From Luethyella okanaganae (GTDB lineage: Bacteria; Actinomycetota; Actinomycetes; Actinomycetales; Microbacteriaceae), in contig NZ_JBHSTP010000002.1 in the NCBI RefSeq assembly GCF_042660285.1, positions 682,001 to 746,000 of the forward strand: a stretch of 64,000 nucleotides of DNA, in the 5' to 3' direction. A program made the translations under genes and the position numbers. Numbering within the stretch: position 1 is the first letter of the stretch; each line of letters opens with the position of its first letter. This document shows positions 52,450 through 60,849 of the stretch, in pieces. The notes under the pieces are model-generated. The model was not told the origin of the DNA. It searched no databases and saw only the letters and a program-made list of their open reading frames with translations.

Positions 52450-52540
52450 GGTTGGGTGTGTCGAAACCGGTTGCCTCCCTCTGATTTCGACAGGCTCACT
52501 CAGCGGATGCGGGCCGACGCTGGTTGAGCGTGTCGAAACC
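52450..52540. repeat. Three REP-like copies between the array and menG
   Basis: GGTTGGGTGTGTCGAAACC (52450-52468), the inverted GATTTCGACAGGCTCACTC (52483-52501) and GGTTGAGCGTGTCGAAACC (52522-52540), all related to the copies in ccsB and menE. The first two can pair as a hairpin. Confidence 0.75.
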
Positions 52541-52574
52541 GCGGGCTGCACCGCGGGCTGCACCGCGGGCTGCT
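52541..52574. repeat. 12-bp tandem repeat
   Basis: Three copies of GCGGGCTGCACC (the last incomplete) following the REP copies and preceding menG by about 50 bp. Confidence 0.8.
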
Positions 52575-52627
52575 GCGCCATAACCGCAGGCCGTCGGCGC
52601 AGCTACCGCTGCACATAGACTGCAGGA

Positions 52628-53338
52628 GTGACGAAGGCAGACCTCAACAAGCGGCCGGCGCAGGTAGCCGCCATGTTCGACGAGGTCGCCGCGGGCTACG
52701 ATCGCACCAACGCCGTGCTCTCGATGGGTAGTGCCGCCCTCTGGCGCACAGCGACGACGCGCGCCGTCGCGCCGAGGCCGGCAGAGCGCATCCTCGATGT
52801 CGCAGCGGGGACGGGCACCTCGAGCGCGAGCCTCGCCAGGAGTGGGGCAACGATCATCGCGGCCGACTTCTCTCCGGGCATGGTCGAGGTCGGGCGAGCA
52901 CGGCAGGCCGGAATCCCGAACATCGAGTTTGTGCAGGCGGATGCGACGGCCCTGCCGTTCGCGAACGACGAGTTCGACGCCGTGACGATCAGCTTCGGCC
53001 TGCGCAACGTCGTCGAACCCCGCAAGGCGCTCGCGGAGTTCTATCGCGTCACCAGGCCGGGCGGACGGATCGTGATCTGCGAGTTCTCCACGCCGCCCGC
53101 GACGCTCGTCCGTTTCGGCTATTCGGCGTATCAGCGCTACGTCATGCCGTCTCTCGTCAGGCTCACGAGTTCCAACGACTCCGCCTACGACTACCTCAAC
53201 GAGTCCATACGCGACTGGCCGGACCAGCGCTCACTGGCCGTCTGGTTGCGCGACGCCGGATACGTCGCGGTCGGGCACCGCAACCTCAGCTTCGGGATCG
53301 TCGCGCTGCACCGCGGCATCAAATCGTCGGCGTCCTGA
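52628..53338 (+). CDS. menG: Demethylmenaquinone methyltransferase
   Basis: SAM-dependent methyltransferase making menaquinone from demethylmenaquinone, 236 aa. UbiE-family signatures: MFDEVAAGYDRTNAVLSMG (about 17), the SAM loop LDVAAGTGTSSASLA (about 56), DAVTISFGLRNVVEPRKAL (about 117) and SSNDSAYDYLNESIRDWPD. GTG start with an upstream REP cluster. Followed by the isoprenoid synthase gene 56 bp later. Confidence 0.94.
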   Translation: MTKADLNKRPAQVAAMFDEVAAGYDRTNAVLSMGSAALWRTATTRAVAPRPAERILDVAAGTGTSSASLARSGATIIAADFSPGMVEVGRARQAGIPNIEFVQADATALPFANDEFDAVTISFGLRNVVEPRKALAEFYRVTRPGGRIVICEFSTPPATLVRFGYSAYQRYVMPSLVRLTSSNDSAYDYLNESIRDWPDQRSLAVWLRDAGYVAVGHRNLSFGIVALHRGIKSSAS

Positions 53339-53393
53339 GCCCGCTGTGCCGACCATGGACGTCAGCCGCGCCCGCAATCGCTAGGCTGGAACC

Positions 53394-54464
53394 GTGAAAC
53401 CGAGCGTTCCCATCGTGCGTCGCGGCTCCGCCCTCGCATCGCAGTTGGGCCTCAGTGAGCGCATCTTCGCCACGTCCGAGGATCGTGTGCTGGCCAGGTC
53501 GATCGACGCCGGTCTCGACCGCGTCGAGGAAGGCCTGCTGCGCGAAGTCGGTTTCGCCGACACTGTAGCGGATGTCACGACGCGTTATCTGCTCAATGCA
53601 GGCGGCAAGCGGGTGCGTCCCATGCTCACCCTGCTCACGGCACATCTCGGCTCCGGCGTCACCGAGGAGGTCGTCATCGCGGCCGAGGCGATCGAGATCA
53701 CTCACCTCGCATCGCTCTACCACGACGACGTCATGGACGACGCCGACAAGCGGCGCGGCGTCCCCAGCGCCCAGACGGTATGGGGAAACTCCGTCGCCAT
53801 CCTCGCTGGTGACCTGTTGTTCGCACGCGCGAGTCAGCTGATGGCCGGACTCGGCGAAGGAGCCATCCGGCTGCAGGCCGACACCTTCGAACGTCTCGTG
53901 CTCGGCCAGCTTCACGAGACGGTCGGCCCCGGCCCCGAGGACGACCCGTTCGAGCACTACATCCGGGTGCTCGCCGACAAGACCGGCTCGCTCATCGCCG
54001 CCGCGGCCCAGACCGGCGTCATCTTTTCGAAGGCCCCCGGCGAGCTCGAGCAGCCCGTCGCCGACTTCGGCGAGCGGATCGGCGTAGCTTTCCAGCTCAT
54101 CGACGACGTGATCGATCTCTCGCCCCAGCCGCAGACGACCGGCAAGGTTCCCGGAACCGACCTGCATGCCGGGGTCGTGACGCTGCCCCTGCTGCGTCTG
54201 CGAGAGGCGGCGAGGTCGGACGCGGCATCCGCCGAACTGCTCGAACGCCTCGAGCGTGACGTGGTCGGCGTGCCGTTCGACCCTCGTGACGCCACCGCAT
54301 CCCTGGTCGCGGAGCTGCGCGACCACGAGGCCACTGCCTCGACCCTCGCCGAAGCGCACCGATGGGCGCGTGAGGCGGTGTCCGCACTCGGACCGCTGCC
54401 CGACGGTTCCGTGAAGAAGGCGCTCACCCGGTTCGCCGACACCATTGTCGAGCGTTCCAGTTAG
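53394..54464 (+). CDS. Polyprenyl diphosphate synthase
   Basis: Long-chain trans-prenyl synthase that supplies the menaquinone side chain, 356 aa. First Asp-rich motif YHDDVMDDADKRRG (about 107) and second QLIDDVIDLSPQP (about 226), with GGKRVRPML near residue 69. Chain length cannot be read from the sequence with certainty. GTG start; 9 bp before the reductase gene. Confidence 0.92.
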   Translation: MKPSVPIVRRGSALASQLGLSERIFATSEDRVLARSIDAGLDRVEEGLLREVGFADTVADVTTRYLLNAGGKRVRPMLTLLTAHLGSGVTEEVVIAAEAIEITHLASLYHDDVMDDADKRRGVPSAQTVWGNSVAILAGDLLFARASQLMAGLGEGAIRLQADTFERLVLGQLHETVGPGPEDDPFEHYIRVLADKTGSLIAAAAQTGVIFSKAPGELEQPVADFGERIGVAFQLIDDVIDLSPQPQTTGKVPGTDLHAGVVTLPLLRLREAARSDAASAELLERLERDVVGVPFDPRDATASLVAELRDHEATASTLAEAHRWAREAVSALGPLPDGSVKKALTRFADTIVERSS

Positions 54465-54473
54465 GACGAATCC

Positions 54474-55856
54474 ATGACCAGGCTCCGTTTGGCCATCGTC
54501 GGCGCAGGCCCGGCCGGCATCTACGCCGCAGACATCCTCTTGAGGGCCGAGAGGAACTTCGACGTCTCGATCGACCTGTTCGACCAGTTGCCGGCGCCAT
54601 ACGGGCTCGTGCGCTACGGTGTCGCTCCAGACCACCCGCGCATCAAGGGCATCATCACCGCTCTGCGCGAGGTGCTCGACCGCGGCGACATCCGTGTCTT
54701 CGGCAACGTTCGCTTCGGCGAGGATGTGACTCTCGACGATCTCAAGAGGCACTACAACGCCGTCATCTTCGCGACCGGCGCGGTGCGCGACGCCGAGCTG
54801 CACATCCCCGGCGTCGAGCTCGAGGGCAGCTATGGCGCCGCCGAGTTCGTGAGCTGGTTCGACGGGCACCCCGATTTTCCCCGCACCTGGCCGCTGGAGG
54901 CCGAGCAGGTCGCCGTCATCGGGAACGGCAACGTCGCGCTCGACGTGGCCAGGATGCTCGCAAAACACGCCGAGGACCTGTTGCCGACCGAGATCCCTGC
55001 GAATGTCTTCGACGGGCTCAAGGCCTCGCCTGTGACCGATGTGCACGTGTTCGGCCGACGCGGACCGACCTCGGTCAAGTTCACCCCGCTCGAACTGCGC
55101 GAACTCGGCGAACTACGCGATGTCGACATGATCGTCTACGACGAGGACTTCGACTACGACGATGCCGCCCGCGCTGCCGTGAGCGGCAACAAGCAGGTCT
55201 TCGTGATCGACAAGGTGCTGAATCAGTGGCGCCAGCGCGAGGTCGGTCGGGCCAGCCGTCGCCTCCATCTGCACTTCTTCGCCAAGCCGCTCGAGATCGC
55301 CGACGACGGAACCGGTCGGGTCGGCGCCATCCGCTACGAACGCACCGCACCAGACGGTGAGGGCGGCGTCGTCGGCACTGGCGAGATCCGGGAGATCCCC
55401 GTGCAGGCGGTCTACCGTGCCGTCGGCTACTTCGGCTCTCCGCTGCCCGGCATCCCCTTCGACGAGAGGCGTGGCATCATCCCGAACCGCGAAGGGCAGG
55501 TGCTCGTGAAGAGCAACCCGGACGGATCGAACCAGCAGATGTACGGCGTCTATACGACCGGATGGATCAAACGCGGCCCCGTCGGCCTCATCGGCCATAC
55601 CAAGTCCGATGCGATGGAGACCGTGCGCCACCTCATCAACGATCTCGGCAATTGGTGGCGTCCGGAATCGCAGTCCGAGGAGAGCGTCGTCGCGATGCTC
55701 GAGGAACGCGGCATCGACTACACGACCCTCGACGGCTGGCGCAATCTCGATGTGCACGAGATGGCCCTCGGCGAGAAGCAGGGCCGCGCGCGGGTCAAGG
55801 TCGTCCCGCGCGACGAGATGGTCGACATCTCGTTGGGACGGGCCGCCAAGGCCTGA
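54474..55856 (+). CDS. Ferredoxin-NADP+ reductase, adrenodoxin-reductase type (FprA-like)
   Basis: FAD- and NADP-binding reductase of 460 aa. FAD loop VGAGPAGIYAADILL (about 8), then LFDQLPAPYGLVRYGVAPDH, typical of the adrenodoxin/FprA group, and the NADP motif VIGNGNVALDVARML (about 146), followed by FGRRGPTSVKFTPLELREL. A late GWIKRGPVGLIGHTK closes the FAD site. It passes electrons between NADPH and ferredoxin. No ferredoxin gene is nearby. Confidence 0.92.
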   Translation: MTRLRLAIVGAGPAGIYAADILLRAERNFDVSIDLFDQLPAPYGLVRYGVAPDHPRIKGIITALREVLDRGDIRVFGNVRFGEDVTLDDLKRHYNAVIFATGAVRDAELHIPGVELEGSYGAAEFVSWFDGHPDFPRTWPLEAEQVAVIGNGNVALDVARMLAKHAEDLLPTEIPANVFDGLKASPVTDVHVFGRRGPTSVKFTPLELRELGELRDVDMIVYDEDFDYDDAARAAVSGNKQVFVIDKVLNQWRQREVGRASRRLHLHFFAKPLEIADDGTGRVGAIRYERTAPDGEGGVVGTGEIREIPVQAVYRAVGYFGSPLPGIPFDERRGIIPNREGQVLVKSNPDGSNQQMYGVYTTGWIKRGPVGLIGHTKSDAMETVRHLINDLGNWWRPESQSEESVVAMLEERGIDYTTLDGWRNLDVHEMALGEKQGRARVKVVPRDEMVDISLGRAAKA

Positions 55857-55858
55857 CC

Positions 55859-56515
55859 GTGACATCTGCCCCCTCGATTTTCGCGACTCTGCCACTGCTG
55901 GTCGGGGCTGTTCTGGCCGGTCTCGTCGTCGGCTGGTGGCTCGCCGTCGCCGCCGAGCGGGTGCTGCGGCCGCGGCGACCGCTCCCGGCCTTTGCCCGTT
56001 GGGGCGCGGCGGTCGCAATGGGCGGGTCGCTCGCGCTCGTCGTCGGGCGTTTCGGCCTCGCATCCGAGACGCCCGCCTATCTGTTCTTCGCGCTGACCGG
56101 CGTCCTGCTCGCGGTCGTCGACCTCGCCGACAAGCGACTGCCGAATGCGATCGTACTGCCGTCGATCGGTATCGAGCTCGTGCTTCTCGTGACAGCGGCC
56201 GCCTTCTCCGGTGGCTGGTCGGCCCTGCTCGGTGCGGCGCTCGGCGGTGCGGCACTGTTCGCCGCCTATCTCGTGCTCGCCCTGATCTCGCCGCGCGGCA
56301 TGGGCATGGGCGACGTGAAGTTCGCCGGATTCGTCGGCGTGGCGCTCGGATACCTCGGCTGGTCCACCTGGCTCGTCGGGTTCGTCGCTGCGTTCCTCGT
56401 TGGCGGTGTCGCCGCGCTCGTCGCCCTTCTGAGCGGCCGGGCCGGGCTTCGGAGCTCGATTCCGTTCGGGCCGTCGATGTTCGCGGGCGCGTTGCTCGCG
56501 ATCCTGCTCTCCTGA
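55859..56515 (+). CDS. Prepilin peptidase (A24 family)
   Basis: Membrane aspartyl peptidase of 218 aa that cleaves Flp-type prepilins. First catalytic Asp in AVVDLADKRLPNAIVLP (about 84) and the GxGD motif GMGMGDVKFAGFVG (about 143), with six to seven hydrophobic segments. No N-terminal methylase domain, as in the TadV/CpaA group. GTG start just after the fprA-like stop. It serves the pilus operon that starts 566 bp downstream. Confidence 0.9.
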   Translation: MTSAPSIFATLPLLVGAVLAGLVVGWWLAVAAERVLRPRRPLPAFARWGAAVAMGGSLALVVGRFGLASETPAYLFFALTGVLLAVVDLADKRLPNAIVLPSIGIELVLLVTAAAFSGGWSALLGAALGGAALFAAYLVLALISPRGMGMGDVKFAGFVGVALGYLGWSTWLVGFVAAFLVGGVAALVALLSGRAGLRSSIPFGPSMFAGALLAILLS

Positions 56516-57080
56516 CCGGACCTCGCCGGCTTCGATCATCCCTGCGCTCATCCCTGTGCGGAGACGGTCGACCTTACATGTTCCATCGCGTCGACGCTGA
56601 CGGCGTCATTCAGGGAGAGGATTCATCGTGAAGAGACATGGAGGACTCCGCTATGACGCGAAAACGCTCGGAAACCCGCGCCCCAGTAGGGGGACTGATC
56701 GATCTCCATCGATATCACTAGATTTTTCACGCAGCATGAGCGCCGGATCTGAACCGGCGGTGATCTCGCTAGGGAAATCGAGAGGCCTGTCATGGGTACT
56801 ATCCACCACATTTCGTTCGCGGTGCAGGGGTGCGCCACGGACGGCGCCTGCGCGTCACGACGACCGCCGAACTCCGCACTTCCGTAGGCGTTGGACTCGC
56901 ATGCCACCGCGACTCGAGTGGTCGCGGTATTTTGTGTGCCATCAGGGATTTTATTGGCAATTTCACCCCCTGTTCGAGTCTCCCTCCCACTGGGGATTAG
57001 TGAGCGCTCCTCACTCTTCACTACCGTGACGAACACCCGCCGGCCAGCCCCGGCCGGCAGTTCACAGAACGGACTGCACG
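56516..57080 (+). promoter_or_regulatory. Long upstream region of the Flp pilin gene
   Basis: 565 bp without a supported gene, AT-richer than its surroundings. It holds three small hairpins: CGCCGG/CCGGCG (56742-56760), TCTCG/CGAGA (56764-56783) and AGTGAG/CTCACT (56999-57015). The pairs suggest a structured 5' leader or regulatory region for pilin expression. I could not match it to a known riboswitch class (c-di-GMP and c-di-AMP consensus cores were not seen). Confidence 0.4.
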
Positions 57081-57269
57081 ATGAAGCTCCTCACCGATAT
57101 CCAGGCTCGAATCAACAGCATGCGCAGCGAAGACGGCGCCACCGCCGTGGAGTACGGCCTCATGGTCGCCCTCATCGCCGTCGTCATCATCGCCGCCGTG
57201 ACCCTGATCGGCACCAACCTCGACAAGATCTTCGACGCCGTCGGCGTGAAACTCACGACGACACCGTAA
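57081..57269 (+). CDS. flp: Flp-type pilin
   Basis: Major subunit of the Tad pilus, 62 aa. Class IVb prepilin: short leader MKLLTDIQARINSMRSEDG, cleavage after Gly, then the mature start ATAVEYGLMVALIAVVIIAA with the conserved Glu5 and Tyr6. A 13-bp hairpin lies after its stop, probably raising pilin output over the downstream genes. Confidence 0.95.
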   Translation: MKLLTDIQARINSMRSEDGATAVEYGLMVALIAVVIIAAVTLIGTNLDKIFDAVGVKLTTTP

Positions 57270-57310
57270 GACCGCCCGACACGTCCCGCGAGCCATCGTG
57301 CCTGCGTTCC

Positions 57311-57343
57311 GGTGGTGGCTTCCCGAGGCCGGAAGCCACCACC
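57311..57343 (+). terminator. Hairpin between flp and the TadE-like gene
   Basis: Perfect 13-bp stem GGTGGTGGCTTCC/GGAAGCCACCACC with a 7-nt loop in the 99-bp gap. As an attenuating terminator or mRNA-stability element it would favour a flp-only transcript. Confidence 0.65.
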
Positions 57344-57368
57344 GATCACGACGAACGAAGGATCCCCC

Positions 57369-57773
57369 ATGCACCGTTTCCTCAGCGCACACGTTCGCGG
57401 CCCCGGCGGCGAACGCGGTGCTGCCGCTGTGGAGTTCGCTCTGATGCTGCCGGTGCTGCTGATGCTGGTGCTCGGGCTGCTCGAGTTCAGCAGGGTCTAC
57501 AACGTGCAGATCTCGCTGAGCAATGCGGCACGAGAGGGTGCGAGGGTCATGGCGATCCACAACGATGCGGCGCAGGCCAGGAGCGCGGCCAGTGCCGCCG
57601 CACCATCCGTCTCGCCGGCGATCGCCTCCAGCGACATCACGGTCAGCCCGGATACGTGCGCTGACGGGTCGACCGTCACCGTAACGATCGACTACGACAT
57701 CGCGCTCATGACCGGATTCTTCGGGGTCGAGATCCCCCTGAGCGGCAAGGGAGTCATGCTATGCGGCGGATAG
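57369..57773 (+). CDS. TadE-like pseudopilin
   Basis: Minor pilin-like protein of 134 aa, with N-terminal ERGAAAVEFALMLPVLLMLV, the TadE/TadG signature (Glu at position 5 after the Gly), and SNAAREGARVMAIHNDA. One hydrophobic segment and a small external domain with two cysteines (DTCADG and MLCGG). Overlaps the next gene by 13 bp. Confidence 0.88.
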   Translation: MHRFLSAHVRGPGGERGAAAVEFALMLPVLLMLVLGLLEFSRVYNVQISLSNAAREGARVMAIHNDAAQARSAASAAAPSVSPAIASSDITVSPDTCADGSTVTVTIDYDIALMTGFFGVEIPLSGKGVMLCGG

Positions 57774-58732
57774 TTCGATTGCTCCAGTCCGAGCGCGGTG
57801 CGAGCGCCGTGCTCGTCGGAATCATGATCGTGCCCCTCATCGGGTGCCTCGCGATCGCCCTCGACGTCGGAGCGCTGTACGTCGAGCGCGGGCAATTGCA
57901 GAACGGCGCGGATGCCGCAGCGCTCGCCGTCGCCCAGAACTGTGCGGGGGACGGCGTGTGCGACAACGCGTGGAGCCAGGCGGCCAGCTTCGCGAACGCG
58001 AATGCGAACGACGGAGCGGCCAACACCCTCGCACCGAGCTTTCCGAACGCCCATACGGTCGTGATCACAGACAGCACACGCGTCGCGGGGACGGACGCTC
58101 CAGCGATCTACCACCCCTTCGCAGCCGTGCTCGGCATCGACTCGACGACGGTGCGGGCGAGCGCGACAGCCGAATGGGGTCCGCCCAAGGCGAGCGCCGT
58201 CGTGCTGCCGATCGCTCTGTCATTCTGCGAGTTCCGGCCGACCCTCGACGGCACGCTTCAGCTCATCCGCTATGACACGAACGTCTCGTGCAAGGGTCGT
58301 GATGGCCATCCGATCCCTGGCGGCTTCGGCTGGCTCGAACGAGTGAGCGGACTGTGCGAGGCCTTCGTGGACCTCGACGACGCCACCGCGCCGAGCGAGC
58401 CGGGCAACTCCTACCCCGGCGTCTGCGATCCCGGCATGGCCGAGCTCGCGGGGAAGACGATCCTCATTCCGATCTTCGACGGTGCCGACGTCGTGAGCGG
58501 GCCGGCGAAGTGGTACCACATCTACGCCTTCGCAGCCTTCACGGTGACGGGGTGGAAGTTCAGCGGTGGCAACAAGATGCCGACCGTCGACCTCGACCCG
58601 GCCGCTCCGCATTGCACCGGCAACTGTCGGGGAATCCAGGGGTATTTCGACCACTGGGTCTCGGTCGACGCGGCCGCGGTGGAGCTCGGCGGGCCGGATC
58701 TCGGCGCATCCATCGCGCGTCTGAAGAACTGA
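57761..58732 (+). CDS. TadG-like pilus-assembly protein
   Basis: A 323-aa protein with N-terminal ERGASAVLVGIMIVPLIGCL, the TadE/TadG transmembrane pattern, then VERGQLQNGADAAALAVAQ, the standard von Willebrand/TadG start. The larger external region has six to eight cysteines (CAGDGVCDN, CHCTGNCRG-like), probably disulfide bonded. It overlaps the preceding gene by 13 bp. Confidence 0.85.
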   Translation: MRRIVRLLQSERGASAVLVGIMIVPLIGCLAIALDVGALYVERGQLQNGADAAALAVAQNCAGDGVCDNAWSQAASFANANANDGAANTLAPSFPNAHTVVITDSTRVAGTDAPAIYHPFAAVLGIDSTTVRASATAEWGPPKASAVVLPIALSFCEFRPTLDGTLQLIRYDTNVSCKGRDGHPIPGGFGWLERVSGLCEAFVDLDDATAPSEPGNSYPGVCDPGMAELAGKTILIPIFDGADVVSGPAKWYHIYAFAAFTVTGWKFSGGNKMPTVDLDPAAPHCTGNCRGIQGYFDHWVSVDAAAVELGGPDLGASIARLKN

Positions 58733-58750
58733 CGGGAACGACGGAGCCTC

Positions 58751-59491
58751 ATGAAGACTCGACTCATCGGAGCCATTCTCGCGATCGTGCTCGCGGTCGC
58801 GGGAACCGTCGTGCTCATCGGCTACGTGCGCGGTGCGGATGCGCGGGCAGCGGCCGGCGCTGAGCTCGTGCCGGTCTATCTCGTGCAGAAGCAGGTTCCC
58901 GGCGGGACTCCCGCCGAAGAGCTCTCCGCCTACCTCACCACGGCCGAGCTACCGGCGTCCGCGGCTGCGCAGGGCCGGGTGATCGATCTCCGTGACCTGG
59001 CGGGCCTCGTCGCTGACGTCGAGCTCGAGCCGGGCGAGCAGCTGCTCGCCTCACGCTGGGTCGACCCGGCCGAACTGGCGGCCCAGGGTGACGTGGCCGT
59101 TCCGGTCGGCATGCAGGCCGTGACGATCGCCTTGCCCGTCGAACAGGTGGTCGGCGGCACGGTGAAGGCCGGCGACACCGTCGGCGTCGTGATCGCGGCC
59201 ACGATCAAACCCGCGGGGAGTGGCGACGAGGTGTCGCTGACCAGGCAGGCGTTCCACCGCGTGCTCGTGCTCTCAGTGCAGCCGGGCACGGTCGTCGCCC
59301 CGAACACCGACGGGGCCAAGGCGCCGAGCGATCCCGTGAGCGCGCTCATGATCACCCTCGCGCGCAGCACCCCCGATGTCGAGACCCTGGTGTGGGGCCA
59401 GCAGTTCGGAACGATCTGGCTCACGCTCGAACCGGAGGGCGCCGACGAAAGCGGTTCCCGCTCCGTCGATGGAAGCATCGTGTTCCCGTGA
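58751..59491 (+). CDS. cpaB: Pilus assembly protein CpaB (RcpC family)
   Basis: A 246-aa protein with a single N-terminal membrane segment (IGAILAIVLAVAGTVVLIGY) and a SAF-like domain typical of CpaB: VPVYLVQKQVPGGTP and LEPGEQLLASRWV, then VPVGMQAVTIALPVEQ and AGDTVGVVI. It assists pilus passage through the envelope. ATG with GGAGCC upstream. Confidence 0.87.
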   Translation: MKTRLIGAILAIVLAVAGTVVLIGYVRGADARAAAGAELVPVYLVQKQVPGGTPAEELSAYLTTAELPASAAAQGRVIDLRDLAGLVADVELEPGEQLLASRWVDPAELAAQGDVAVPVGMQAVTIALPVEQVVGGTVKAGDTVGVVIAATIKPAGSGDEVSLTRQAFHRVLVLSVQPGTVVAPNTDGAKAPSDPVSALMITLARSTPDVETLVWGQQFGTIWLTLEPEGADESGSRSVDGSIVFP

Positions 59492-60849
59492 GCTCCATGC
59501 TGCTCGTCACCAGGAGCCATGAGTACGAGGCCCGGCTCGGCTCGTTGCTGGGCGAGTCGTTGACCACCGTCCTCGGTGCGACGCTCATCGTCGGGGCCGA
59601 TGTCGTCCTCCACCAGGTGGAGGCTCTCAGCCCGCCCGATTTCGCGTTTCTCGGGCCGTTCCTCAGCTATGAGGATGCCCGCGAGCTCTCGTGCGGGCTG
59701 ACCGAGCGTTATCCGGGGGTCGGCATCATCCTCGTGCACGAGAGTCACGCCGTCATCGAGGAATGGGTGTCGGAGATGCCCGTGCACGCCGTGCTCAGCC
59801 CGACGGCCGATGACGCCGCCGTGACCGAACTGCTCGACCGGCTGCGGTCCTTCCTCGGCCAGCAGCGTCGCGACGGGCCGGATAGCGGGGCACTGGACCC
59901 CGCGCACGATCGGGGTGCACCGGGAGCGGGCGTCGAACCGATCGTTCCTGGTCCAGCGATCGATCTCGCAGCGGGGGCGCCGCACCCGGGTGCGCGGCTC
60001 GCGCTCTTCGAGCCGCCGAGGCTGCCGGAGCCCGTCGAACCGGTCGCGCCTGTCGAGACCGTCGCGCCTGTCGAGGGGGAGCGGTCGCACATCATCGCGG
60101 TGGTGTCGCCGAAGGGCGGACTGGGCAAGACGACCGTCGCGACCAATCTCGCCGTCGGCCTCGCCAGGGCCGCGCCCATGTCTGTGGTGCTCGTCGATGC
60201 GGACATGCAATTCGGCGATGTCGCGACGGCGCTCGGCCTCGAGCCGGCGCACACCCTGCCCGACATGGTGAGTGGTGCCGCGACGGTGGACACCATGGTG
60301 CTCAAGACGTTGCTCACGAGACATCCCTGCGGCTTCTACGCGGTATGCGGCTCGGAATCGCCCGCGGACGGCGACCGGGTCAGCGGGGAACAGCTCGAGC
60401 AGCTCATCCGTCAGCTGGCCGGCATCTTCCGCTACGTCGTGATCGACACGGCACCGGGTCTCGGCGAGCAGACTCTCAGCGCACTCGAGATGGCGAGTGA
60501 CGCGATCCTGCTGTGCAGTCTCGGCGTGCCGAGCCTCAGGGGGCTGCGCAAGGAACTCGCCCTTCTCGCCTCGATCGGACTCCTGCCTCCCGCCCGCCAC
60601 ATTGTCCTCAATTTCGTCGATCGCATGAGCGGTCTCTCCGAACGCGACGCTGAAGCCGTCATCGGGGTGCCCGTCGACATCGCGATCCCCCGCTCGGCCG
60701 CCGTGCCCCTGTCGACGAATCGCGGCGTTCCACTGCTGCAGGAGGGGTCGCGGGATCCGGCCGCCAAGGCGCTCGCCCGGCTGGTGACGCATTTCGAGCA
60801 CGGTGCCGTGCGGCGCGAGCGAGGTCTGCAGAAGAAGGTGGTCGCATGA
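59488..60849 (+). CDS. CpaE/TadZ-like ParA-family ATPase
   Basis: Pole-localising or assembly ATPase of the Tad system, 453 aa. A receiver-like N-terminal region (about 1-130) with an Asp-poor active site, a Pro-rich linker with PVEPVAPVETVAPVE repeats, then a MinD/ParA domain: VVSPKGGLGKTTVATNLA (deviant Walker A, about 206) and VLVDADMQFGDV. The GTG at 59488 overlaps the cpaB stop (GTGA); the frame is open upstream but would overlap cpaB. Confidence 0.88.
   Translation: MSSMLLVTRSHEYEARLGSLLGESLTTVLGATLIVGADVVLHQVEALSPPDFAFLGPFLSYEDARELSCGLTERYPGVGIILVHESHAVIEEWVSEMPVHAVLSPTADDAAVTELLDRLRSFLGQQRRDGPDSGALDPAHDRGAPGAGVEPIVPGPAIDLAAGAPHPGARLALFEPPRLPEPVEPVAPVETVAPVEGERSHIIAVVSPKGGLGKTTVATNLAVGLARAAPMSVVLVDADMQFGDVATALGLEPAHTLPDMVSGAATVDTMVLKTLLTRHPCGFYAVCGSESPADGDRVSGEQLEQLIRQLAGIFRYVVIDTAPGLGEQTLSALEMASDAILLCSLGVPSLRGLRKELALLASIGLLPPARHIVLNFVDRMSGLSERDAEAVIGVPVDIAIPRSAAVPLSTNRGVPLLQEGSRDPAAKALARLVTHFEHGAVRRERGLQKKVVA

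Noticed and set aside
56742..56800. Possible c-di-GMP riboswitch before the pilin
   Set aside because: Paired elements exist but the conserved GEMM core could not be found, so it is listed only as an unexplained structured region.
56965..56990. TTCGAGTC resembling a tRNA T-loop
   Set aside because: The flanking bases do not pair as a T-stem and no acceptor, D or anticodon arms can be built upstream.
56891..57664. 257-codon plus-strand frame running through flp
   Set aside because: It reads across the pilin gene in another frame; the pilin and TadE-like proteins are clear family members.
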